A program made the translations under genes and the position numbers. 17,577 nt of DNA from Chlorobium sp. Its GTDB lineage: Bacteria; Bacteroidota; Chlorobiia; Chlorobiales; Chlorobiaceae. This document shows positions 6,998-14,274 of the stretch, in pieces. The notes below the pieces were generated by a model that ran no database searches, was not told the origin of the DNA, and worked only from the letters and a program-made list of their open reading frames with translations. Location of the stretch: positions 1-17,577 of the forward strand of contig JANQFD010000119.1 in NCBI GenBank assembly GCA_028278005.1, given 5' to 3'. Position 1 is the first letter of the stretch, and the number at the start of each line of letters is the position of its first letter.

Positions 6998-8122
6998 ATG
7001 AAACTTTCAACCTCTATCAAGCAGATTCAAAACACGGTTAACAGGGTATCCCAGACTATCCCCGCCAAAGCACTCGATCCCCGATATGAAAATCTTCATA
7101 TAACTCTCGACAACAAAGTTCTGACACTGTTTGCCACAGACGGGGAAATGTCCATTACCGCAACGACGGATGTTGAATCGGCTGATACTGGAAATTTTGG
7201 AATCAAGGCACGTTCAATTCTTGATTTCCTCCGTAGTATGTATGATACGGATGTAACATTCGAAGTTGATCGTCAGCAGTTGAGCGAGCAGGGAGTGGTT
7301 AATATCACTACCGATAAGGGTCTCTACAAAATACCCTGTACTTTTGAAAGTAAGGGGGAAAGGCAGGATAAGACCTATGATATAGAGCTTACTCTTTCTT
7401 CTCAGGACCTGCTCAACATTATCCATAAAACAATATTTGCCTGCAGCGTTGATGGTATGAGACCCGCAATGATGGGGGTACTGTTTGAAATTGAAGAAAA
7501 TTTGCTCACAGCTGTCTCTACGGATGGTCATCGCCTGGTGAGATACAGAAAAAAGTGCGACGTTTCTGTTTCGGAAAAGCAGAAAATCGTCATACCGGCA
7601 AGAGTTCTCTCTGTTTTGCAGAAACTTGTCAGTGAAGGGGATGTTACCATATCGATTGATTCCGTTAACAAATCTATTCGCTTTTCAACCGATAATCTTG
7701 TCCTTGATGCCGCTTTGATTGTCGAGCAATATCCCAACTATGATGCCGTTATTCCTCTTGAAAACGACAAGAAATTTACCATAGAGAGAGTCCCGTTTCA
7801 TGATTCGGTCAAAAGGGTCGGCAGATTTTCCAGCATAGGCGATATCAAGTTTTCCATCAGTCCAACATCGATCACTCTTTCTGCAGAAAATATCAACGAA
7901 GGCGAATCGGCGCAGGAGGAGCTTTCCTGTACGTATAACAATGATGAAATCGACATAGGATTCAACTCAAAATTCATAGAAGCTGCGCTCGCGCATATCG
8001 ATGAGGAAACTATAAACGTCGAGTTAAGCAGCCCTACAACGGCAATTATCATCAAACCGGCAGAGGAGAAAGAAAACGACAGCCTTATCATTCTTGTTAT
8101 GCCGGTAAGGATGAATAATTGA
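6998..8122 (+). CDS. dnaN: DNA polymerase III beta subunit (sliding clamp)
   Basis: Ring-shaped processivity factor that tethers DNA polymerase III to DNA and binds many partners. Its 374 residues match the usual 365-380. The start MKLSTSIKQIQNTVNRVSQTIPAK is typical, as are the central VSTDGHRLVRYRKK segment (equivalent to ATDGHRL in E. coli) and the C-terminal LVMPVRMNN (equivalent to the final VMPMRL). The three-fold repeated clamp domain fits the length. The stop is 15 bases before the recF start, so the two are probably co-transcribed. A candidate ribosome site, GAAGAG, lies upstream of the ATG. Confidence 0.97.
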   Translation: MKLSTSIKQIQNTVNRVSQTIPAKALDPRYENLHITLDNKVLTLFATDGEMSITATTDVESADTGNFGIKARSILDFLRSMYDTDVTFEVDRQQLSEQGVVNITTDKGLYKIPCTFESKGERQDKTYDIELTLSSQDLLNIIHKTIFACSVDGMRPAMMGVLFEIEENLLTAVSTDGHRLVRYRKKCDVSVSEKQKIVIPARVLSVLQKLVSEGDVTISIDSVNKSIRFSTDNLVLDAALIVEQYPNYDAVIPLENDKKFTIERVPFHDSVKRVGRFSSIGDIKFSISPTSITLSAENINEGESAQEELSCTYNNDEIDIGFNSKFIEAALAHIDEETINVELSSPTTAIIIKPAEEKENDSLIILVMPVRMNN

Positions 8123-8137
8123 CACAACTTCTGATCG

Positions 8138-9235
8138 TTGCGTTTACAGGAAATAAAGCTTGTCAATTTCAGAAAACATCTCGATCTGACCTTTGCACCA
8201 GGCGAGGGGATCAATCTTATATACGGCCAGAACGGTTCAGGCAAGACAAATATTCTTGAAGCTGTTCACTACTGTTCGCTTTCCAGGGGATTGAACAGGT
8301 CGCTTGACAAGGAGTGTCTTAATTTTTCTGCAGACTATTTTCTGCTGAAAAGCAGGTTTTTGGATGACAGGGACATAGAGCTTTCAGTAAAAGTCAGTTA
8401 TTCCGGTAAAACCGATAAAAAGATAGTTGTAAACGGTGAAGAGCTGAACAAATTTTCTCAACTCATCGGACGTGTTCCCTGTATAACTTTTTCTCCTGCA
8501 GAACTTGTCGTTGTAACCGGTTCTCCGCAAGAGAGAAGAAGGTTCGTTGATAATGCCCTTTCGCAGACCGACAAACGATATCTCGAGGATCTGCTGCAAT
8601 ACCGTCGTGTTGTACAACAGCGTAACTCACTTCTTTCGATGATGCACGACGAGGGTCTGGACAGAGATAGCCTTGCTGTATGGTCGGAAAAGTTGTCCCT
8701 GCTTGCCGCTTCAATCATGACGGCCAGAACAGAATTTCTTTTCATTCTACTGGAATATTTCCGGCCGTTGTATGAAAACTTCGGTCTGGATGAAATTCCG
8801 GGTTTCAGTTATCGTTCAACCATAGGGAAATTCGGACCGGATGTTTCGGGCGAGGAAATTATTGAAACGATGATGCATCGTTTCAGAGATATTGAAACGC
8901 AGGAACTTGTCAGGAAGCAAACACTTATCGGCCCGCACAGGGACGATATCATGTTTCAGCTCAATAACGTTGAGGTCAAAAAATATGCCTCGCAGGGTCA
9001 GCTGCGGACGTTTTTCATAGCGCTAAAGCTTGCATTGCATAAATATGTCCTTGAAGTTACCGGAGAAAGGCCGCTTTTTCTGCTTGACGATCTGTTCAGT
9101 GAACTTGACCGGAAAAGAGCGGAAAGCGTGATACAGCAGTTGGAAAGCTCCGGACAATCGATCATAACATCGACCGAGAGATTACAGATGGAAACGCTGC
9201 ATGCAACATCGATTAATGATATGATTACAACCTAG
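8138..9235 (+). CDS. recF: DNA replication and repair protein RecF
   Basis: SMC/ABC-like ATPase of the RecFOR pathway, which loads RecA at single-strand gaps. Its 365 residues are the usual length. Walker A is GQNGSGKT (30-37). The SQGQLRT signature lies at 285-291 and the Walker B/D-loop region LFLLDDLFSELD at 313-324; GPHRDD is at 265-270. The start is TTG at 8138, chosen because MRLQEIKLVNFRKH is the family's canonical N-terminus and no ATG or GTG lies nearby in frame. No clear ribosome binding site precedes it. With dnaN ending 15 bases upstream, expression may depend on translational coupling. The following DUF721 gene starts nine bases after the stop. Confidence 0.96.
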   Translation: MRLQEIKLVNFRKHLDLTFAPGEGINLIYGQNGSGKTNILEAVHYCSLSRGLNRSLDKECLNFSADYFLLKSRFLDDRDIELSVKVSYSGKTDKKIVVNGEELNKFSQLIGRVPCITFSPAELVVVTGSPQERRRFVDNALSQTDKRYLEDLLQYRRVVQQRNSLLSMMHDEGLDRDSLAVWSEKLSLLAASIMTARTEFLFILLEYFRPLYENFGLDEIPGFSYRSTIGKFGPDVSGEEIIETMMHRFRDIETQELVRKQTLIGPHRDDIMFQLNNVEVKKYASQGQLRTFFIALKLALHKYVLEVTGERPLFLLDDLFSELDRKRAESVIQQLESSGQSIITSTERLQMETLHATSINDMITT

Positions 9236-9244
9236 TATGGTGCT

Positions 9245-9538
9245 ATGAAATCATCGAGAACACCAAAAAAAATCAATGGCATAGTAGAAGAGGTATTCAG
9301 GATCTACGGTATTGACAAGGCTCATGACGAGTATCGTGCTGTCAGGATATGGAACAGTGTTGTAGGAGATAACATTGCAAAAATGACAGAGGTGGAAAAA
9401 TTTTTCCGTGGAACCCTTTATGTACAAGTGCTCAGCCCATCGTGGAGAACTGAGCTTTTATTCAGGAAAAAAGAAATTGTAACGAGGTTAAATGAAGCTG
9501 TTGGAAAGAGTATGGTTAAGGATATAGTTTTCAAATGA
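9245..9538 (+). CDS. DUF721 / DciA-like protein
   Basis: A 97-residue protein with a DUF721 domain over nearly its whole length: an N-terminal basic segment, YRAVRIWNSVVGDNIAKMTEVEKFFRGTLYVQVLSPSWRTELLFRKKEIVTRLN in the middle, and a short C-terminus. The W-x-x-V-V-G, L-x-V-x-V-x-S-x-x-W and L-x-x-x-K-x-x-I pattern is that of DciA-type proteins. In bacteria lacking DnaC/DnaI, DciA helps load the DnaB helicase, so a position directly after recF and near oriC makes sense. This protein has only the short core and no long extension. Assignment to the domain family is firm. The helicase-loading role is inferred from family knowledge and neighbourhood. It is probably in the dnaN-recF operon. Confidence 0.85.
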   Translation: MKSSRTPKKINGIVEEVFRIYGIDKAHDEYRAVRIWNSVVGDNIAKMTEVEKFFRGTLYVQVLSPSWRTELLFRKKEIVTRLNEAVGKSMVKDIVFK

Positions 9539-9567
9539 CTGATAATTCATAAGGTTCTAAAATAATT

Positions 9568-10320
9568 ATGTTTATAGCTATACTTTCATGTATTGTTGTC
9601 CTGTCTCTTGTGGTACTTGTCCATGAATTCGGTCATTTTCTTGCCGCAAGGAGGGCAGGGGTGCCGGTATACGAATTTTCAATAGGTTTTCCATTCAGCC
9701 CGAGGATAGTGACGTTGTTTCGAAACCGGGAAACGGAGTTCACGTTGCGTCTGCTGCCTCTTGGTGGTTTTGTAAGTTTTTCGAATGAACATGATGAAGA
9801 AGCGGAAAAACTTTTTGGCGCTTCACGTGCTGAACGCGCTCTCATCATTTCGGGCGGTGCTTTTTTCAATGTGGTGTTCGCGTTCCTGTTGTTTATCCCC
9901 GCCTTTATGGCAGGTGAGGGTATGTCGCTGTTCAATGCGGTAATTGTCAGCTTGCAGACGATATGGGCTGTTGTTTCCGGGACAGGCCATCTTTTTATCA
10001 CTCTCTTTTCGGGACAGGCGGGCATGGAAAACCTTTCCGGTCCGGTTGGAATAGCTGTGCTTGCAGGAAAGGCGGCAGGTGGCGGATGGGTTAATCTTGC
10101 CTTGTTTACAGGGTTTCTCAGCTTGAGCCTCGGTATCATGAACATGCTTCCTTTTCCCGGTCTCGATGGAGGGCAACTATTCATGCTTTTCGTTGAAACA
10201 ATCCGGAACAAACCTCTCAGCGTCAGAACCCATCAGATTATCAACTTGGCAGGAATCATGTTGTTTGTCGTGCTCTCACTGTTCGTGACATGGCATGATA
10301 TCGCTAAACTTATAAGCTGA
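9568..10320 (+). CDS. Short PDZ-less site-2-protease-like (M50, RseP family) membrane protein
   Basis: A 250-residue polytopic membrane protein with the two hallmarks of site-2 zinc proteases: HEFGH at residues 19-23 in the first helix, and NMLPFPGLDGG at 192-202, whose Asp200 is the third likely zinc ligand. Other RseP-like landmarks are LRLLPLGGFVSF (60-71), RALIISGGAFFNVVFAFLLF (90-109) and LSGPVGIA (156-163). RseP proteins have about 420-450 residues, with one or two periplasmic PDZ domains between the ISGG-N-helix and the GPVGIA segment. Here those two landmarks are only about 45 residues apart, so no PDZ domain fits. All catalytic residues remain, so it is probably active intramembrane proteolysis machinery with unknown substrate. 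It lies 30 bases after the DUF721 gene and ends before a terminator. Confidence 0.85.
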   Translation: MFIAILSCIVVLSLVVLVHEFGHFLAARRAGVPVYEFSIGFPFSPRIVTLFRNRETEFTLRLLPLGGFVSFSNEHDEEAEKLFGASRAERALIISGGAFFNVVFAFLLFIPAFMAGEGMSLFNAVIVSLQTIWAVVSGTGHLFITLFSGQAGMENLSGPVGIAVLAGKAAGGGWVNLALFTGFLSLSLGIMNMLPFPGLDGGQLFMLFVETIRNKPLSVRTHQIINLAGIMLFVVLSLFVTWHDIAKLIS

Positions 10321-10361
10321 AAACAGCGAAGACAATTCTCTTCACGTGCTTATCGGTAAAC

Positions 10362-10396
10362 AAAAAAAGGGGCTTTTCTGCCCCTTTTTGTTTTAT
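10362..10396. terminator. Bidirectional rho-independent terminator
   Basis: A perfect 10-bp stem, AAAAAGGGGC (10364-10373) and GCCCCTTTTT (10380-10389), with loop TTTTCT, is followed by GTTTT. The A-run on the left serves as the T-run for the opposite strand. It sits between the convergent protease-like gene and the flavodiiron gene and should end both transcripts. Confidence 0.92.
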
Positions 10397-10407
10397 ACAG
10401 CTTTGTT

Positions 10408-11631
10408 TCAGACGTCGCACACCAGATTGTTCTTTTCGATCAACGTTTCAGCAAAAGCTTTTCCGAATGCCTTGCACTCTTCAAACTCTTTTTCATGCGG
10501 CTTGAACTTGACCTTGACATGCTGATCGAACACCTTGAGCTTGAGGTTGGTGAAGTTCGATTCGATGATCTTGATACTTTCACCACTCCAGCCGTACGAG
10601 CCGAAAGCAGCGGCAAGCTTGCCACGGTCACGGATCGGGTTGATAGCAGCAAAGAAATTGTAAATCTGGGAGACGATATTCTGATTGATTGTCGGCGAGC
10701 CGACAATAATAGCTGCGCTGTGGGCAATTTTTTCCTCGATCTTCGAGAAATGCATGTTTTCTATGTCACAGACATCGACGGTAAAGTCACAGTGCGGTCG
10801 GATCGCTTCAGCTATTTTTTCCGCTATTATGGTAGTATTCTCATAAGCGGAAACGTAGGCAATCAGAATATTTTTCTCGTTTGGAAGCGCTATAGCGCTC
10901 TGAGAGTACTTTTTTGAAAGATCGACGTATTTCTTCCAGTTTGACCGAAGGATCGGGCCATGACCCGGGCAGATAACCTTGATGTCGAGATCCTTAATAC
11001 GGTCTATCGCTTGCAGCATATACTTGCTGAATGGTCTCAAAATAGCGTCGAAGTAGTAGGTGAACGCATCGTCGAAGTCTCCTGCCAGATCATCGTACAT
11101 CTCTTCATGACAGTAATGGCAACCGAAAGAGTCGCAGGTGAAGAGCACCTTGTCTTCTTCAAGCCAGGTATAGATAGCATCCGGCCAATGAAGATTCACG
11201 GCATTGATGAACCTGAGCGTTTTGTTGCCGAGATCAAGGGTATCTCCATCCTTGACTGTCATGGATTTGAAGTCGTTGCCGACAAGGTCACGAAGAAACT
11301 TGATGGCGTTTGCGCTGCCGACTACTGTCGCGTCAGGTGCTACTTCAAGAAGGTTTTTTACATTGCCTGAATGATCGGGCTCGGTATGATCCACAATGAT
11401 GTACTCTATCTCTGAAGGATCGGTAACTTGCTTGATTTTATCGAGATACGTAGGCCAGAACTTGGCTTTTGACGTTTCGACAATGGTTTTTTTGTCAGCA
11501 TTGATAAAATAGGAGTTGTATGTGGTGCCATACTTTGTCTCCATGACAATATCGAACGTGACCAGGCCTGGATCCAGGATTCCTATCCAGGTAACATCAT
11601 CGGTAACAGGTAGAATTTTGTTATCTATCAT
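10408..11631 (-). CDS. Flavodiiron protein (A-type flavoprotein, FprA/NorV-like)
   Basis: Soluble enzyme that reduces oxygen or nitric oxide to water or nitrous oxide, protecting anaerobes. Its 407 residues have the standard two-domain form. Residues about 1-250 are a metallo-beta-lactamase fold with all diiron ligands: His82-x-Glu84-x-Asp86-His87 (HTEPDHSG), His148, Asp167 (CDSF) and His224 (PGHGP). Residues about 255-400 are a flavodoxin domain that binds FMN: ILIAYVSAYENT, VGSPTIN and AAFGSYGWSGE are typical loops. There is no C-terminal rubredoxin or flavin-reductase extension, so it is a class A protein needing separate electron donors such as rubredoxin. Whether oxygen or NO is preferred cannot be read from the sequence. 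It stands alone: the gap to polB is 190 bases and it ends at the shared terminator. Confidence 0.95.
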   Translation of the reverse strand: MIDNKILPVTDDVTWIGILDPGLVTFDIVMETKYGTTYNSYFINADKKTIVETSKAKFWPTYLDKIKQVTDPSEIEYIIVDHTEPDHSGNVKNLLEVAPDATVVGSANAIKFLRDLVGNDFKSMTVKDGDTLDLGNKTLRFINAVNLHWPDAIYTWLEEDKVLFTCDSFGCHYCHEEMYDDLAGDFDDAFTYYFDAILRPFSKYMLQAIDRIKDLDIKVICPGHGPILRSNWKKYVDLSKKYSQSAIALPNEKNILIAYVSAYENTTIIAEKIAEAIRPHCDFTVDVCDIENMHFSKIEEKIAHSAAIIVGSPTINQNIVSQIYNFFAAINPIRDRGKLAAAFGSYGWSGESIKIIESNFTNLKLKVFDQHVKVKFKPHEKEFEECKAFGKAFAETLIEKNNLVCDV

Positions 11632-11821
11632 ATTGCGTATGTATGATCTTGTATTGGATTATGAAAAAACATGATGCATGAAAATGCTCTTAAGTATACA
11701 TGGAAAAAATCCATAAAGTTCCTTCAGGACAATAGAGCGAATATAGCGGATTAATAGAGGTGCCCGTTGTTACTGCCACTAAAGAAAGTGAAAAAAATTG
11801 AAAATTCATTAACCTAATATT

Positions 11822-14206
11822 TTAAAAAGGGATAACATCATCATCGATTGACTCTGTTTCTTTATGACGAATTTCCTTGATCAGTTCTATACCTTCCGGA
11901 GTAAAGGAAAACAGGGTATCGGAAGAAAAGATACTGCTGAAATCCTGAGGCTTGAAAAAAGGAAGAAATTTTTGAGTGAATTCGTCAAGTCTTTTGAGAT
12001 AGAACTGTGTATTTTCGTCCGGTATAGAGCTGTCCCACTCATCAGCAAGCCGTCCTTTATCGTAATTACTGCTCTGCATACCACTTCCTGAAACGTAGTA
12101 AGTTATTCTATCACCTTTATTTACAGAAAGTTTCTTTCTGAGAACAAGTTCATAGGTTATCGATCTGGCCCTTTTCCCTGATTCAATATCCAGAGAATAT
12201 TGATCGATACTGCTTTTCAGCGTTTCAGTACGAGAAAAGTCCTCAATTGACCAATCGTGGTTAACAATCATGTTCTTGTATGATACGTAAAGGTCATGCA
12301 ACCCCTCTATATCCTCTTCAAGAAGCTTTTCAAAGCCGCTACGAATAAAATCGCGCCCGAATTTTTCTCCACTACGGCTGATCAGAGAGGACCCTTTCAG
12401 TTTGAAGCTTCCGTCATAGCCGAGCAGGGCATAGTTTTTCTTCAGGTAAGAAATCATTTTTCTGAAACGACCGTCATAACCAATTGTAATTCCTTTGGGC
12501 ATAACGGCTGAAACTTCATGAACAAGAGAGATTTCATGCTGTTCCGTTGTGATATGCGCAGGTGGAACAAAAAGAATTCCATCGGTATCAACTTCTATTA
12601 CCTTGCAGCCGCGATGTTCGAATTCCTTTATCATTCGGCGTGCTATTTCCTGTCCAGTAGTTGTAACTCGATCGGCCTCCTCATAGTCGTTGAAAATACC
12701 TATACCGTAACCGAGATATCCGTACATCGCATTAATCAATATCTTGAACGAGGATTGCATTGCATCATAGTTATCCGCAACTGAAGTATTCCCTTTTTCC
12801 TTTTCCTGCTTTGCCTTGTTCTTGGCGTTGAAACGAAGATCTTTCAGGTCTGTAAGGATTTTCGGAAAAATCCTGCGCTCATCGCTTTTCGGGCAGATGT
12901 TATATGACAGCATGATCGAAGGATACAATGACTCTACATCGGCATAGACGACAGGACCGAGTATGCCTTTGAGAAAAACTTCAGTGAATCCACCCATATG
13001 CTGCTGGCCGATTTCCGGCTTCGGCAGTGAATGTTTCTCGTTGAGATATTCCCGGACAAGCAGGGCCTCTATCTTGGCCGCCGGCCCCATACGTGACGTT
13101 TGGGCATAGGTATAAGGCATCATTCTTGTCATGTAAAAATTGCTCCCAGAAAGCAGCGCTGCAATTTTTCTTGTTTCACGGACATCATCAAGTGCATATG
13201 CAATGAGACGATCCGGATTGTGGTCCCAGAGATCCGCAATTTCGTTGTACTGAACATATGTTCTGTCAGGTGAAGCAAAGCCAAAAAACTTGGCAGCAGT
13301 TTTCAGGCCGTAACCAGGCATTGAGCGTTTGGCAACATCGTAGTTCTGGACAAGAAAAAAGGTATCGATAACATGACGACCGGCAATATCGTAAAAGGGA
13401 TAATCGATGGAACGTTCAGCAAAACGAATACTTGCCTGGTAGGTTCTCGGTACGGAGCCATCACGCCCAATTCGAAACTCAATACCGTGTAATTCACATC
13501 TTCTCTGGATATAAGGCAGGTCAAAACTGAAAATATTGTGGCCTTCTATGACATCCGGATCTTTCAACTGTATGATTTTAATCAATTCCAGAAGCAGCTC
13601 TTTTTCTGATGTATCTCTGGAATGAATAACCTGCTCCCAGCCACGATTATCCGAGAGAGAAATGATAATAATCGGGTCTTTACCTATTGAAACTTTGCTG
13701 TTCGTACTCTTTTCCGGCTTGAAATATGTTTCTATATCAAGTTGCATACGGTAGAGATCTTCGAAAACCATCCCTTTAAACAGGGTTTTGCCTGTCTGAA
13801 GAAGAAATTGAGTGACAGCGTCTCCTCTGCTGTAGGTCAGATTTCCTGAAAAACCACCGTCAGATTCATTTTCATTCGATGAACGCTCTGCAACATAATC
13901 AAGTGCACTTCTGCAGCTCTTCTGGTTTTTGAAAATGGCCAGAAACCGGTAGAAGTTGTTTCCCTGCAGCTTTATGAGCCAGAATTTTTCCTGGCCTGGT
14001 GTAACGAAACCATCAAGAAGCGATCGTTCCGACAAAAAAAAGAAAGGGAAAAAATCATCATCGCGGCTTGTTACAGAATCACCTTTTCTGATATAGAGCC
14101 TTACTTTGTTATCAGACAGCTGATGAATTCCGGTAACGAGCTCCTCACTGTCTTTGCCAAAAAGAAGGGCATTCTCATCAACTGCTGCATGGGCGTTATC
14201 GGTCAT
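11822..14206 (-). CDS. polB: Family B DNA polymerase (DNA polymerase II-like)
   Basis: DNA polymerase with 3'-5' proofreading, 794 residues, close to E. coli Pol II (783). Exo I is LDIET (Asp157, Glu159), Exo II GHNIFSFDLPY (222-232) and Exo III YALDD (337-341). Polymerase motif A is DVESLYPSIML (423-433), motif B KILINAMYGYLGYG (488-501) with the conserved Lys, Asn and Tyr-Gly, and motif C VDTDGIL (539-545), where the usual DTDS is DTDG. All catalytic aspartates are present. In Pol II systems the role is DNA repair and restart across damage; green sulfur bacteria replicate with Pol III, consistent with dnaN here, so an accessory role is inferred. It lies 68 bases after mnmG, with a parS-like site in the gap. 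The ATG at 14206 gives MTDNAHAAVDE; no strong ribosome site is seen. Confidence 0.94.
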   Translation of the reverse strand: MTDNAHAAVDENALLFGKDSEELVTGIHQLSDNKVRLYIRKGDSVTSRDDDFFPFFFLSERSLLDGFVTPGQEKFWLIKLQGNNFYRFLAIFKNQKSCRSALDYVAERSSNENESDGGFSGNLTYSRGDAVTQFLLQTGKTLFKGMVFEDLYRMQLDIETYFKPEKSTNSKVSIGKDPIIIISLSDNRGWEQVIHSRDTSEKELLLELIKIIQLKDPDVIEGHNIFSFDLPYIQRRCELHGIEFRIGRDGSVPRTYQASIRFAERSIDYPFYDIAGRHVIDTFFLVQNYDVAKRSMPGYGLKTAAKFFGFASPDRTYVQYNEIADLWDHNPDRLIAYALDDVRETRKIAALLSGSNFYMTRMMPYTYAQTSRMGPAAKIEALLVREYLNEKHSLPKPEIGQQHMGGFTEVFLKGILGPVVYADVESLYPSIMLSYNICPKSDERRIFPKILTDLKDLRFNAKNKAKQEKEKGNTSVADNYDAMQSSFKILINAMYGYLGYGIGIFNDYEEADRVTTTGQEIARRMIKEFEHRGCKVIEVDTDGILFVPPAHITTEQHEISLVHEVSAVMPKGITIGYDGRFRKMISYLKKNYALLGYDGSFKLKGSSLISRSGEKFGRDFIRSGFEKLLEEDIEGLHDLYVSYKNMIVNHDWSIEDFSRTETLKSSIDQYSLDIESGKRARSITYELVLRKKLSVNKGDRITYYVSGSGMQSSNYDKGRLADEWDSSIPDENTQFYLKRLDEFTQKFLPFFKPQDFSSIFSSDTLFSFTPEGIELIKEIRHKETESIDDDVIPF

Positions 14207-14242
14207 GATCTAGAGTAATTATATTACAAACCATACAAGTAG

Positions 14243-14258
14243 TGTTTCACGTGAAACA
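14243..14258. promoter_or_regulatory. parS-like centromere site 1
   Basis: TGTTTCACGTGAAACA is a perfect 16-bp palindrome that matches the bacterial parS consensus bound by ParB (TGTTNCACGTGAAACA). The symmetry extends one base on each side to GTGTTTCACGTGAAACAC. It lies in the short gap between mnmG and polB, about 9.3 kb from the DnaA-box cluster, as expected for origin-proximal parS. Confidence 0.9.
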
Positions 14259-14274
14259 CGCAAAAAAAGCTGTC

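Noticed and set aside
9820..10350. Further CACGTG cores at about 9827 and 10343 as extra parS sites
   Set aside because: Only the central six bases match; the flanking TGTTNC and GAAACA halves are absent.
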